Shown here: in pieces, positions 16,247 through 24,819 of the stretch | Layout: each line of letters begins with the position of its first letter | How positions within the stretch are numbered: the stretch's first letter is position 1 | NCBI RefSeq assembly: GCF_030816485.1 | Contig: NZ_JAUSYC010000001.1 | Span: forward strand, 1,488,001 to 1,552,000 | Reading direction: 5' to 3' | DNA from: Arthrobacter sp. B1I2 | GTDB taxonomy: Bacteria > Actinomycetota > Actinomycetes > Actinomycetales > Micrococcaceae | DNA length: 64,000 bases | Made by a program: the position numbers and the translations under genes | The notes under the pieces: generated by a model | What the model was told of the DNA's origin: nothing | What the model saw: the letters and a program-made list of their open reading frames with translations, nothing else | The model's database searches: none

Positions 16247-17151
16247 TGGCCGCGCCGGCGGATGCCAGGCCGCAGGTTGCCCCTGCCGGTCCGAAAAGCG
16301 GTGCGCCGAGGAGGAAAGGAAACTCCGCCGCCCTGCTGCTGATTGCCCCGTCGATCGTGTTCATGACGCTGCTCTTCGGCTGGCCGATGGTCAGCGGCTT
16401 CCTGCAGGCGTTCGGCGGCCCGGAGGGATTGACGACGGCGAACTTCACCCGCATGTCCCAGGACCCCTACTTCTGGTCATCCGTGGGCAACACCCTGCTG
16501 CTCATCGTGGTGATGATCCCCATCCAGTTTGTCCTGGCCCTGGCGATGGCCCTGCTGATCCGGGCCAAACCGCGGGGCGCCTCGGCCTACTTCTACATCT
16601 GGGCCATCCCGCTGGCGGTCAGCGACCTCGCCGCCGGCCTGGTCTGGCTGACGGTCTTCACGGACCGTGGCTACCTCAACTCCCTTCTTGCGTCCGTGGG
16701 CCTGCAGCCCGTCGCCTGGCTCGCCTATGACAACTACCCCTCGATGTTCGGCGCCGTGCTGATCGCGGAGGTCTGGCGCGCCACGTCGCTGGTGTTCGTG
16801 ATTGTCGTGGCCGGGCTGCAGTCCATTCCAAAGGATTACGAGGAGGCGGCCGGCGTCTTCGGCGCCAGCTTCTGGAACCGGCTGTGGCACGTGACCTTGC
16901 CACTGCTGCGCCCCAGCCTCCAAACGGCCTTGATCCTGAGGACCATCCTCGCCTTCCAGACCTTCGCCGTAGCACTTGCCCTCACCGGCCAGAACTTCCC
17001 GCTGGTGGTCGGTGAGACCTACCGCTGGTACACCGGCCTGCAGGATCCCAACGTGGCGTCGGCGCTGGCGTTGGTGGTCATGGCCGTGTCCATGGTGACG
17101 GCTGTCGGGTACCTGAAACTCCTGAGGGACCAGTCGGAGGCCCCGCAATGA
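16246..17151 (+). CDS. Sugar ABC transporter permease 1
   Basis: A 301-residue inner-membrane permease with about six helices, pairing with the next gene. The start is the ATG at 16246, sharing one base with the SBP stop (TGATG). The EAA loop that docks on the ATPase is DYEEAAGVFGASFWNRLWHV-type, around residue 205, followed by LPLLRPSLQTALILR. The LIAPSIVFMTLLFGWPMVSGF first helix is typical of MalF-like CUT1 permeases. Confidence 0.9.
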   Translation: MAAPADARPQVAPAGPKSGAPRRKGNSAALLLIAPSIVFMTLLFGWPMVSGFLQAFGGPEGLTTANFTRMSQDPYFWSSVGNTLLLIVVMIPIQFVLALAMALLIRAKPRGASAYFYIWAIPLAVSDLAAGLVWLTVFTDRGYLNSLLASVGLQPVAWLAYDNYPSMFGAVLIAEVWRATSLVFVIVVAGLQSIPKDYEEAAGVFGASFWNRLWHVTLPLLRPSLQTALILRTILAFQTFAVALALTGQNFPLVVGETYRWYTGLQDPNVASALALVVMAVSMVTAVGYLKLLRDQSEAPQ

Positions 17152-18032
17152 GCCACGCAACCACATCCAAGGCCGCGGAACCGGCTGCCGGCCACGAGCC
17201 TGAGGTGGACCGCAGGCCCCTGGCACGGCAACGCCGGAACAGGGTGCTGCTCCAGGTGGCCTGCATCCTGATCACCCTCTTCATGGCCCTGCCGATCTAC
17301 CTGATCGCCCTGGCCGCCATGTCCAGCCGGCAATCGCTGCAGAAGTTTCCGCTCAGCTTCATCCCGGACAACTTCTCCACCGAGACCATGCAGACGTTCC
17401 TGCAGTCCACGGGCATCCTCGGCGGCCTGATCAACTCGGTGCAGGTGGGCGTGTTCACCCTCGTGTTGTCGCTGATCATCGGCGTCCCGGCCGGGTACGC
17501 CGTGGCGCGGTTCGCGTTCCGCGGCAGGGATCCGTACCAGCTCTTCCTGCTTTTCACCCGGGCGTTGCCCATCGTGGTGCTCTCGGTGCCCCTGGCGCAG
17601 CTCTTCCTGCAGACGGGACTGTACGACACCGTGCCCGCCGTCGTCCTGCTCCACACGGCCCTGGCCCTGCCCACAACCATCCTGATCACCGCCTCCGTCT
17701 TCCTCGGCGTTCCCCGCGACGTCGAGGAGGCCGCGCGGATCTTCGGCTGCAGCCCTTTGCAGGCCTTCCTCAAGGTGGTCCTGCCCATGGCTGTGCCGGG
17801 CATCGCCGCGGCATCGATCTTCACGTTCGTGATGTCCTGGAATGAAGTCCTGGGGGCGTCGATCCTGACACTGAACCAGCGCACCCTGCCCGCCCAGGTC
17901 CTCAGCTCCCTTGCTGAATCACCACTTGCCTACCGCTTCGCCGGCGGCTTCCTGCTGGTGCTCCCGGCACTGATCTTCATCTTCTTCATGCGCCGCTACC
18001 TCACCAACATGTGGGGCTCCACCATCCGCTGA
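17148..18032 (+). CDS. Sugar ABC transporter permease 2
   Basis: A 294-residue MalG-like permease, overlapping the first by 4 bp (ATGA). After about 35 soluble residues the helices begin at VLLQVACILITLFMALPIYL. The EAA loop is DVEEAARIFGCSPLQAFLK near residue 190, followed by LPMAVPGIAAASIFTFVMSWNE, the usual MalG-type ending. It forms a heterodimer with permease 1. Confidence 0.9.
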   Translation: MSHATTSKAAEPAAGHEPEVDRRPLARQRRNRVLLQVACILITLFMALPIYLIALAAMSSRQSLQKFPLSFIPDNFSTETMQTFLQSTGILGGLINSVQVGVFTLVLSLIIGVPAGYAVARFAFRGRDPYQLFLLFTRALPIVVLSVPLAQLFLQTGLYDTVPAVVLLHTALALPTTILITASVFLGVPRDVEEAARIFGCSPLQAFLKVVLPMAVPGIAAASIFTFVMSWNEVLGASILTLNQRTLPAQVLSSLAESPLAYRFAGGFLLVLPALIFIFFMRRYLTNMWGSTIR

Positions 18033-18055
18033 TTGCGTCCCAGAGAGGCTGTCCC

Positions 18056-19144
18056 ATGGCTGACATCTCCATCAAGGGTCTTCACAAGACCTATCCGGGC
18101 AGCACCGAGCTGGCCACGAACAACGTCTCGCTCGAGGTGGCGGAAGGCGAGTTCATGGTGCTGCTGGGGCCTTCGGGGTGCGGGAAGACCACCCTGCTGC
18201 GCATGGTGGCGGGCCTGGATTTCCCGGACCAGGGCAGCATCTCCATCGGCGGCAGGGACGTGACCTACCTGCCGCCCCAGGACCGTAACCTCTCCATGGT
18301 GTTCCAGTCCTATGCCGTGTTCCCGCACCGCATGGTCCGGACCAACATCGGCTTCGGGCTGATGATGAAGAAGGTCCCGCGGGAGGAAATGGAGCGGAAG
18401 GTGGCATGGGCGGCGGACCTGCTGCAGCTCAGCCCCTATCTGGACCGGTACCCGGCGCAGCTTTCAGGCGGCCAGCGGCAACGCGTCGCCGTTGCCAGGG
18501 CCATCGTCATGGACGCCGATGTGCTGCTCATGGATGAGCCCCTGTCCAACCTCGACGCCCTGCTTCGACTCGACTTCCGCGCCGAACTGAAGAAGATCGT
18601 CCAGCAGCTCGGTTCCACCACCCTGTACGTCACCCACGACCAGGTGGAAGCAATGAGCCTCTCGGACCGGGTCGCGGTGATGAAGAAGGGCCAGATCGCC
18701 CAGCTTGGCCATCCGCTCACCGTCTACGAGGAGCCCGCAGACCGTTTCGTGGGCGGCTTCATCGGCTCACCGCCCATGAATTTCCTGGACGGCCGTATCT
18801 CCCAGCAGGGCGCCCTGGAAGTCGGCGGTCAGAGCATCGCGGCCCCCGAATTCCTGGCCCGGGCAGCAGCACGCACCGGCGGCACGCCGGTCATGGTGGG
18901 CATCCGGGCAGAGAACATCGCACTGGCCCAGCGCGGTTCGGAGGGGTCGCTGGACGCCGCCGTGGAGGTGGTGGAGCCGCTCGGGCACGCCACCCTGCTG
19001 ACAGTGGACATGGGCGGCCAAACCGTCAAGGTCCAGGTTTCCTCCACGGCGCGGGTCTCCGCAGGAGACAAGGTGGGGCTGCGCTTCGAGCAAAGCGCCC
19101 TCCGCTTTTTCGACACCGAAACCCAATTGGGGCTGACGGCATGA
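18056..19144 (+). CDS. Sugar ABC transporter ATPase (MsmK/UgpC type)
   Basis: A 362-residue ATP-binding subunit starting at the ATG at 18056 behind GAGAGG. Walker A is GPSGCGKTT, the Q-loop region is SMVFQSYAVFPH, the ABC signature is [15 protein letters not shown], Walker B is VLLMDEPLSNLD and the switch His is in THDQVEAM. The C-terminal about 120 residues form the OB/TOBE domain of CUT1 ATPases (SPPMNFLDGRI..., VGIRAENIAL). It powers the permease pair just upstream. Confidence 0.93.
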   Translation: MADISIKGLHKTYPGSTELATNNVSLEVAEGEFMVLLGPSGCGKTTLLRMVAGLDFPDQGSISIGGRDVTYLPPQDRNLSMVFQSYAVFPHRMVRTNIGFGLMMKKVPREEMERKVAWAADLLQLSPYLDRYPAQLSGGQRQRVAVARAIVMDADVLLMDEPLSNLDALLRLDFRAELKKIVQQLGSTTLYVTHDQVEAMSLSDRVAVMKKGQIAQLGHPLTVYEEPADRFVGGFIGSPPMNFLDGRISQQGALEVGGQSIAAPEFLARAAARTGGTPVMVGIRAENIALAQRGSEGSLDAAVEVVEPLGHATLLTVDMGGQTVKVQVSSTARVSAGDKVGLRFEQSALRFFDTETQLGLTA

Positions 19145-20496
19145 GCGCAGACGCGGACGCAGACGCGTATCCGCTCCGGAACCTGGAGGATATGGAGCAG
19201 CGGGCCAGGGCTGTCCTGGCCGCGAATGACCTTGGCACCATGGTCACCGCCGCGCCGAACCTCTATCCGCACATGTGGAGCTGGGACGCGGCCTTCGTTG
19301 CCACCGGCCTGTCCACCGTAAGCGTGGCCCGGGCCCTGCAGGAGCTCGACCACCTCATCGCGGCGCAGTGGGACAGCGGAATGATCCCGCACATCGTCTT
19401 CTCCGATGTCCCGGGCTACTTCCCGGACGTGGAGCGGTGGGGAACCCGCGGAGCATCACCCGAGGGCGTGCAGTCCAGCGGCATTTGCCAGCCACCTGTG
19501 CATGCGACGCTGCTGCGCCGCATCGTGGAACGCGCGACGGCGGCGGGCGGCGGGGATGCCAGGCTCGCCGAGGAATTCACCCGGCGGACCCTGCCGCAGT
19601 GGATCCGCTGGCATGCCTGGCTCCGCAACAGCCGCGGCGCCGACGGTTCCGGACTGCTCACGATCTACCATGGCTGGGAGTCCGGAATGGATAACTCGCC
19701 ACGGTTCGACGGGCCATATTCCCGTGTCCGGCCCGGGAAGATGGAGCCCTTTGTCCGCACGGACACGTTGAAGGTCACCGACCGCAGCCAGCGGCCCAGC
19801 GATGAGGAATACAGCCGCTACCTGTGGCTGGTGCAGCAGATGGCCGACGTCCGGTTCGACGATGCCCGGCTGCCCGGCGTGATGGCCTTCCAGGTCAAGG
19901 ACGTTTTCATGTCGGCGATCTTCGCGGCGGCCAACGAGGACCTGGCCGTGCTGGCAGAACATGCCGGCCTGCGCGGGGATGCGCCCCGGTTGCGGGAGTG
20001 GGCCCGGGAGTTCCGGGACGGAGTGGACGCCACCGTGGACGAACAGACAGGGCTGGCGCGCGACCGCGACGTGCTGGCCGGGGACTGGATCGGGCTGCCC
20101 ACCATGGCAGGGTTCGCTCCGCTCATCTCCACCGCGGACGACACCCTGCTGGGGCGGCAGCTGGAGGTCTTTGAAGGGCCGGACTGGACCGGCGACCCGC
20201 GCCTGGCCTTCCCGCTGCCCGCGTCAACCTCCACCACCTATGCGGGCCTCAAACCCCGGCAATATTGGCGGGGACCGGTCTGGCCGGTGATGAACTGGTA
20301 CCTGGCCAGCTGCCTGCGCAGGCGCGGCGACGAGGCAAGGTACCGGCGGCTGCGCCAAGCGTCCCTTGACCAGCTGATGGAAGGCCATTTCGCCGAGTAC
20401 TACGAACCGTTTACGGGCGAGCCGCTCGGCAGCATGGACCAGTCCTGGACGGCGGCCGTTGCGCTGGAATGGCTCGCCGATCCCGACGCCGGCTGA
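19141..20496 (+). CDS. GH63-type glycoside hydrolase, glucosylglycerate hydrolase-like
   Basis: A 451-residue (alpha/alpha)6-barrel enzyme with no signal peptide, so it acts inside the cell on imported substrate. Key pieces are YPHMWSWDAAFVATGLS near residue 45, HGWESGMDNSPRFDGP with the likely general acid Asp184, and EYYEPFTGEPLGSMDQSW near 420 with the likely base Glu422. This size and motif set match mycobacterial glucosylglycerate hydrolase (about 446 residues, Asp182/Glu419 from memory). It overlaps the ATPase gene by 4 bp (ATGA). The alternative is a related small alpha-glucosidase or mannosylglycerate hydrolase. Confidence 0.8.
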   Translation: MSADADADAYPLRNLEDMEQRARAVLAANDLGTMVTAAPNLYPHMWSWDAAFVATGLSTVSVARALQELDHLIAAQWDSGMIPHIVFSDVPGYFPDVERWGTRGASPEGVQSSGICQPPVHATLLRRIVERATAAGGGDARLAEEFTRRTLPQWIRWHAWLRNSRGADGSGLLTIYHGWESGMDNSPRFDGPYSRVRPGKMEPFVRTDTLKVTDRSQRPSDEEYSRYLWLVQQMADVRFDDARLPGVMAFQVKDVFMSAIFAAANEDLAVLAEHAGLRGDAPRLREWAREFRDGVDATVDEQTGLARDRDVLAGDWIGLPTMAGFAPLISTADDTLLGRQLEVFEGPDWTGDPRLAFPLPASTSTTYAGLKPRQYWRGPVWPVMNWYLASCLRRRGDEARYRRLRQASLDQLMEGHFAEYYEPFTGEPLGSMDQSWTAAVALEWLADPDAG

Positions 20497-21815
20497 CCGT
20501 GGAGGCACCGCCGTCGTCCGCCCAAGCGCCCGGGCCACCAGTGCGCCTCCTCATCGCCGGCGCCGGTGCACGCGGCTCCGCCTATGCCCGGCTTGCCGTG
20601 GGTACCGGCCGGGCCGCCGTGGTGGGAGTCGCGGAACCGCGCCGCATGCTGCGCGAACGCATCGCAGCGGAGCTTGGAGTTCCGGAGGCGGGCCTTTTCG
20701 AGGACTGGCAGGCCATGCTCCGCACCCGGCTGCCGGCTGACGGCATCATCATTGCCACTCCCGACCGTGAGCACGGAGGGCCCTTTGCGGCGGCCGCAAC
20801 CCACGGCTACCCGGTCCTCCTCGAGAAGCCCATTGCCACGGACCCCGCCGGCTGCGTGGAGCTGGCCCGGCTGCAGCGGGAATCGGGGATCAGGGCAACC
20901 GTCTGCCACGTCCTGCGCTACACGCCGCTGACTGCGCTGCTGCGGCAACTCCTCGCCGCCGGGGCAGTAGGACGGGTCATCTCCGTCCAGCACCTGGAAC
21001 CGGTGGGTTTCTGGCATTTCGCGCACTCCTACGTCCGGGGGAACTGGCGGCGGGAGGAAGAGTCCAGTCCCTTCCTGCTGGCCAAGTGCACGCACGACGT
21101 CGACTGGCTCTCCTTCATTATCGGAAGCCGGCCCCTGCGGGTGTCCTCGTTCGGCCGGCTCTCGCATTTCCGGCCGGAGGAGGCGCCGGAAGGGGCGTCG
21201 GATCGGTGTACCGGCTGCGCGGCCGAACCGCGCTGCCCCTACTCCGCCCTGCGCATCTACGGGCCCGGCCGTCCTCCGAGCGGCACCGCGCCGGACCCCG
21301 GGAGGGCCTACTTTGCCGACGTGGTGGATCCGGGCGGTACGCGGGAATCGCTGTGGCAGGCGCTGGCAACCGGGCCTTACGGCCGTTGCGTCTACTCCTC
21401 AGACAATGACGTGGTGGACCACCAGGTGGTGAACATCGACTACGAGGACGGCACAACCGCCGCTTTCACCGCCACGGCCTTTACCGCCAAGGGCCCCAGG
21501 CAGACCCGGATCTTCGGGAGCCACGGCGAGATCACAGTCGAGGCCGGCACCGTCTCGGCCTATGACTTCCTGACCGGGGAAACCACGGTCCACACGGTGC
21601 CGTCCGTCGCTGCCCAGGTACAAGGCGAAAAGCACGAGGGCGGCGACCGGGGCCTCGTGCAGGCATGGGTGGGGGCACTGGCCACCGGAGACTGGTCAGG
21701 AGTCGTATCGGGGCTGGACGAGTCGCTGGTCAGTCACGGCACGGTCTTCGCCGCCGAGGAAGCCCGTCGGCGCGGGACGGTGGTATCGGTGGAAGAGTTC
21801 AGCCCCGGGCTGTGA
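20469..21815 (+). CDS. Gfo/Idh/MocA-family NAD(P)-dependent oxidoreductase
   Basis: A 448-residue sugar oxidoreductase. The Rossmann motif is LLIAGAGARGSAYARLA, followed by VGVAEP and the family EKP motif in VLLEKPIATDPAGC. The middle carries a cysteine cluster DRCTGCAAEPRCPYSA seen in a subgroup of this family, of unknown use. The ATG at 20469 overlaps the hydrolase by 28 bp; a GTG at 20499 is an alternative start just after the hydrolase stop. It probably oxidises a sugar or sugar acid released by the hydrolase. Its 3' end overlaps the convergent hutD-like gene by 17 bp. Confidence 0.85.
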   Translation: MARRSRRRLTVEAPPSSAQAPGPPVRLLIAGAGARGSAYARLAVGTGRAAVVGVAEPRRMLRERIAAELGVPEAGLFEDWQAMLRTRLPADGIIIATPDREHGGPFAAAATHGYPVLLEKPIATDPAGCVELARLQRESGIRATVCHVLRYTPLTALLRQLLAAGAVGRVISVQHLEPVGFWHFAHSYVRGNWRREEESSPFLLAKCTHDVDWLSFIIGSRPLRVSSFGRLSHFRPEEAPEGASDRCTGCAAEPRCPYSALRIYGPGRPPSGTAPDPGRAYFADVVDPGGTRESLWQALATGPYGRCVYSSDNDVVDHQVVNIDYEDGTTAAFTATAFTAKGPRQTRIFGSHGEITVEAGTVSAYDFLTGETTVHTVPSVAAQVQGEKHEGGDRGLVQAWVGALATGDWSGVVSGLDESLVSHGTVFAAEEARRRGTVVSVEEFSPGL

Positions 21816-22368
21816 CCGGGTCGATCGACACCACTGCAAGGAAACCCCGGCCCAGGATCTCCGGGGAATCGGCATCCGAGCCGACGACGGCGTCGTACCG
21901 CCCCAGCTCCAGCGGCTCGGCGCCGCTTTCGCCGGCCTTCGCCTGCCCCTGCAGCAGTACCCCGAGCTGCCCCTGAAACACAGGGTGGGCGCGTTTCTTG
22001 GACAGCTCAATGATGGACGTGTAGCCCTTGAAGGCGTCCCGGCGCGCGATGACGTTCAGGTCCCTTATATCCCCGGTGGGCAGCTTGGCCCCGGCGGCCG
22101 CGCCGCCGTCGAACCTGAAGGGACGGTACTTTTCCATGGCGTGTTCGGCGCCGTCGACGGTGAGCACCAGCAGTTCACCCTCAATGACCGTCAGGACGCG
22201 CTCCATCCCGGGGAACGGCGAAAAGTCCCCGGCCTTGGCCACGTCCGCGATGCTCACCCGCCAGTCCCAGCCCCCGTCTTCCGAGCCGTGGCGTGCGATT
22301 TCCCTGGTCACCCCGCCGCCATTGCGCCATGGTTCGGCCTTGAGGTCGGCGAAGCGGATGATCTGCAT
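21799..22368 (-). CDS. HutD/Ves family protein
   Basis: A 189-residue bicupin-like protein. The opening MQIIRFADLKAEPWRNGGGVTREIA is the HutD/Ves hallmark (W-x-N-G-G-G-x-T-R), and DFSPFPGMERVLTVIEGE and a hydrophobic cupin core follow. HutD occurs with histidine-utilisation genes in Pseudomonas, but no hut genes are here and its biochemical role is not settled. It is convergent with the oxidoreductase (17-bp overlap) and divergent from trpF. Confidence 0.85.
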   Translation of the reverse strand: MQIIRFADLKAEPWRNGGGVTREIARHGSEDGGWDWRVSIADVAKAGDFSPFPGMERVLTVIEGELLVLTVDGAEHAMEKYRPFRFDGGAAAGAKLPTGDIRDLNVIARRDAFKGYTSIIELSKKRAHPVFQGQLGVLLQGQAKAGESGAEPLELGRYDAVVGSDADSPEILGRGFLAVVSIDPVTARG

Positions 22369-22472
22369 CAGCCCAGCCTAGTTCCCCGGGTGGTCACGCG
22401 TCGCAGCCGGCGCCTTCTCCCTGCTACTCTCCTGCGGGGGGTCAACACGAAAACAGCCTGAAGGAGCCGGGA

Positions 22473-23084
22473 ATGTTCGTCAAAGTGTGTGGTCTCAGCA
22501 CGCCCGAATCGGTGCGTGAAGCCGTGGACGCCGGCGCGGATGCCGTGGGATTCGTCCTCACCGCCAGCCCCCGGGTGGTCTCGCCGTCCCAGGCGGCCTC
22601 CCTGCTGGCCGGGGTACCCAGCGGCGTTTCCCCGACCGGTGTTTTCCGCCATGAGCCCGTGGCCGACGCCATCGCCATTGCCCGGGCCGCAGGCCTGGAA
22701 TGGATCCAGCTGCACGGCCCGCGGACACGCGCGGACGTGGCAACAGTGCACGACGCCGGCATGAAGCTGATCAGGGCCATCACCATGGGTGCCGGCCAGG
22801 ATGAGTTCGAGGACTGGGGCGAGGACCTGCTGCTGATCGACGCCGCGGTGCCCGGTTCGGGGGAGGCCTGGGACTACGCCTCAGTGGCGGCCCTGCCAGT
22901 GCTCCAGGGACGGAACTGGCTGCTTGCCGGCGGCCTCGATGCTGCCAATGTGGGCCAGGCATCAGCGGCGGCGCACGCGTGGGGAGTGGATGTTTCCTCC
23001 GGTGTTGAAGCATCCCGCGGCGTGAAGGACCCGGCCAAGATCCGCGCCTTTGTCCAGGCTGCAAAGGCCGCCGCTACCGTCTAG
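22473..23084 (+). CDS. trpF: Phosphoribosylanthranilate isomerase
   Basis: TrpF catalyses the Amadori rearrangement of phosphoribosylanthranilate in tryptophan synthesis. The 203-residue product has KVCGLSTPESV with the catalytic Cys at residue 6, IQLHGPRTRADV in the middle and the phosphate-site ending WGVDVSSGVEASRGVKDP, including the catalytic Asp. AAGGAG lies before the ATG at 22473. No other trp gene is adjacent. Many actinobacteria use bifunctional PriA for this step, so a stand-alone trpF is of some note. Confidence 0.88.
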   Translation: MFVKVCGLSTPESVREAVDAGADAVGFVLTASPRVVSPSQAASLLAGVPSGVSPTGVFRHEPVADAIAIARAAGLEWIQLHGPRTRADVATVHDAGMKLIRAITMGAGQDEFEDWGEDLLLIDAAVPGSGEAWDYASVAALPVLQGRNWLLAGGLDAANVGQASAAAHAWGVDVSSGVEASRGVKDPAKIRAFVQAAKAAATV

Positions 23085-23156
23085 GCGCTGCTTTCAGGGG
23101 CAAGATCAGGGGAGTCCCCCAGCTTTTTGTCGGCGGGCTGGGGGCACAATGGGTGC

Positions 23157-23573
23157 ATGAAGACACTTCTGAACATCATCTGGCTGGTTTTCGGCGGCTT
23201 TTGGCTGGCCCTGGGCTATTTCTTCGCAGGCGTGGTCTGCTGCCTGCTGATCGTCACCATCCCGTGGGGTATTGCCTCATTCCGGATCGCTGCCTACACG
23301 CTGTGGCCGTTTGGCCGGATGGTGGTGGACAAGCCCGGCGGCACCGGTGTCTTCTCGCTGCTGGGCAATGTGATCTGGCTGCTGGTGGCGGGGATCTGGA
23401 TCGCCATCGGCCACGTGGTGACCGCGTTCGCCATGGCCGTGACCATCATCGGCATCCCGCTGGCCATCGCCAACCTCAAGCTCATCCCGGTCTCCCTGAT
23501 GCCGCTCGGCAAGCAGATCGTGCCTACCAGTACGCCTTTTGTGAGCAACTACCCGGTGCGCACCTACCGTTAG
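23157..23573 (+). CDS. YccF domain membrane protein
   Basis: A 138-residue integral membrane protein with four hydrophobic segments in two repeats: NIIWLVFGGFWLALGYFFAG and GNVIWLLVAGIWIAIGHVVT, each followed by a TIPWGIA/TIIGIPLAIA-type turn and a W/L-P-F/L-G segment. This duplicated pattern defines the YccF family of unknown function. I use the ATG at 23157 (MKTLL); the longer frame from 23127 is not supported. The gene end overlaps the convergent VOC gene by 4 bp. Confidence 0.85.
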   Translation: MKTLLNIIWLVFGGFWLALGYFFAGVVCCLLIVTIPWGIASFRIAAYTLWPFGRMVVDKPGGTGVFSLLGNVIWLLVAGIWIAIGHVVTAFAMAVTIIGIPLAIANLKLIPVSLMPLGKQIVPTSTPFVSNYPVRTYR

Positions 23574-23953
23574 GCAGATTCGTCCGGCCGCCGGGCGCGC
23601 AGCACGCAGAACTCGTTGCCGTCCGGGTCGGCCATGACAACCCAGGTGGCAGCTGCACCCTGGCCCACCGTGACCTGACGGGCGCCCAGCTCCTCCAGCC
23701 TTGCCACCTCGGCGTCCTGGTCCTCGGGGCGCAGGTCCAGGTGAAGACGGTTCTTGAGCTCCTTCTGCTCCGGGACCCGGAGGAAAAGCAGGTCGGGCAG
23801 CACGCCGTCTTCGGCGCTGCCTGCCGGCGGTTCCAGCACGATCTCGTCGTCCTCTTCATGGGTGCGGCGCCAGCCGAGCGCCTTTTCCCAAAAAGCCGCG
23901 GGAACGCGGGGGTCGGTGGAATCAATGGCGAGGGCTTGGATGCGCAGGCTCAT
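23570..23953 (-). CDS. VOC-family (glyoxalase/bleomycin-resistance fold) protein
   Basis: A 127-residue vicinal-oxygen-chelate protein with two beta-alpha-beta-beta-beta modules: ALAIDSTDPRVPAAFWEKALGW at the start and HLDLRPEDQDAEVARLEELGA in the second half, ending with MADPDGNEFCVL. The metal-type His and Glu positions are present (LHLDL, NEFCVL). Substrate unknown; many actinobacterial members are orphan enzymes. Confidence 0.82.
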   Translation of the reverse strand: MSLRIQALAIDSTDPRVPAAFWEKALGWRRTHEEDDEIVLEPPAGSAEDGVLPDLLFLRVPEQKELKNRLHLDLRPEDQDAEVARLEELGARQVTVGQGAAATWVVMADPDGNEFCVLRARRPDESA

Positions 23954-24009
23954 CCGTGCAGTTTTGCATCCGGTCCCGGGATCCGTAAACCCTGGCAGGC
24001 TGCGGCCCC

Positions 24010-24819
24010 TTACAGCGGCCGGAATGCCCCGTCCCGCAGGATGGCCACCGAATCGCTCTGGTCCAGTTCAGCGGCGATGTCCACGTCCTCCGCGTAGCCG
24101 GCCCCGCACAGCTCGCGGCCGCTGGAACAGTGCTGCAGCATCTCCCGCAACCGCGGTTCGGCGGATTCATAAACCGCCATCGCGGCCACGGCTTCCGGCG
24201 CATAGCCGTGCCGGCCGTCCCCGGCCTCATAGCCGCCCTTGCCGGCGGCCACCAGCCCGGCGATGAACGCTCCGGCACCGATCTGGTCCTCCACAGCTGG
24301 CCGCAGAGTGCCGTCCGGCCAGCGCTCACCGGCAGCCACCACCGCCACAACCGCCTCTGCCGGAAGGTTCGCGCCCATCCAGTCTGCCGTTGCGGCGGCG
24401 TTCCGCAGGCACACTGCGGCGACCAGCGGCACGTCCCTGGCCAGCGCATGGCAGAGCTCAGAACCGTTAGGGGACGGCAGGACCACTTTCTCCAGAAATT
24501 CTGCACCGCGGAGGCTTGCCGGGGAGAGACTCAACCCGCCGCCGTCGCGGGGGCCGGCCAGCGGCGCGTGGTGGCGGGCGGCGAAATCCTCTGCGCTGGT
24601 GTCCCGCCAGGGATACGGGAAGACTGCAGCGCCCCTGTCCAGTGCCACGCTGACGCAGGTGCTGAAGGACAGGACGTCCACCACCACCGCGAGGTCCGCG
24701 CCGGGCGCCACCGTCCTGGCTCCCTCCAGCCCCCAGTCAAGCCGGACCGTGAAGGGGAGTTGCCGGTGCGCGGCGTTGGCGGAGCGCGTGTGCCGCGGGT
24801 TGGAGCTGGGTGCGTTCAC
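24010..24819 (-). CDS. 2-phosphosulfolactate phosphatase family (ComB-like) protein
   Basis: A 269-residue protein of the ComB fold. Visible elements are VVVDVLSFSTCVSVALDRGA near residue 40 (conserved Asp and Ser/Thr), LPSPNGSELC in the centre, and VCLRNAAATADWM. ComB hydrolyses 2-phosphosulfolactate in methanogen coenzyme M synthesis, but actinobacterial homologues have another, unknown substrate. I start it at the GTG at 24819, which overlaps the previous stop (GTGA), so it is coupled to the DUF4031-HD gene. Confidence 0.8.
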   Translation of the reverse strand: MNAPSSNPRHTRSANAAHRQLPFTVRLDWGLEGARTVAPGADLAVVVDVLSFSTCVSVALDRGAAVFPYPWRDTSAEDFAARHHAPLAGPRDGGGLSLSPASLRGAEFLEKVVLPSPNGSELCHALARDVPLVAAVCLRNAAATADWMGANLPAEAVVAVVAAGERWPDGTLRPAVEDQIGAGAFIAGLVAAGKGGYEAGDGRHGYAPEAVAAMAVYESAEPRLREMLQHCSSGRELCGAGYAEDVDIAAELDQSDSVAILRDGAFRPL

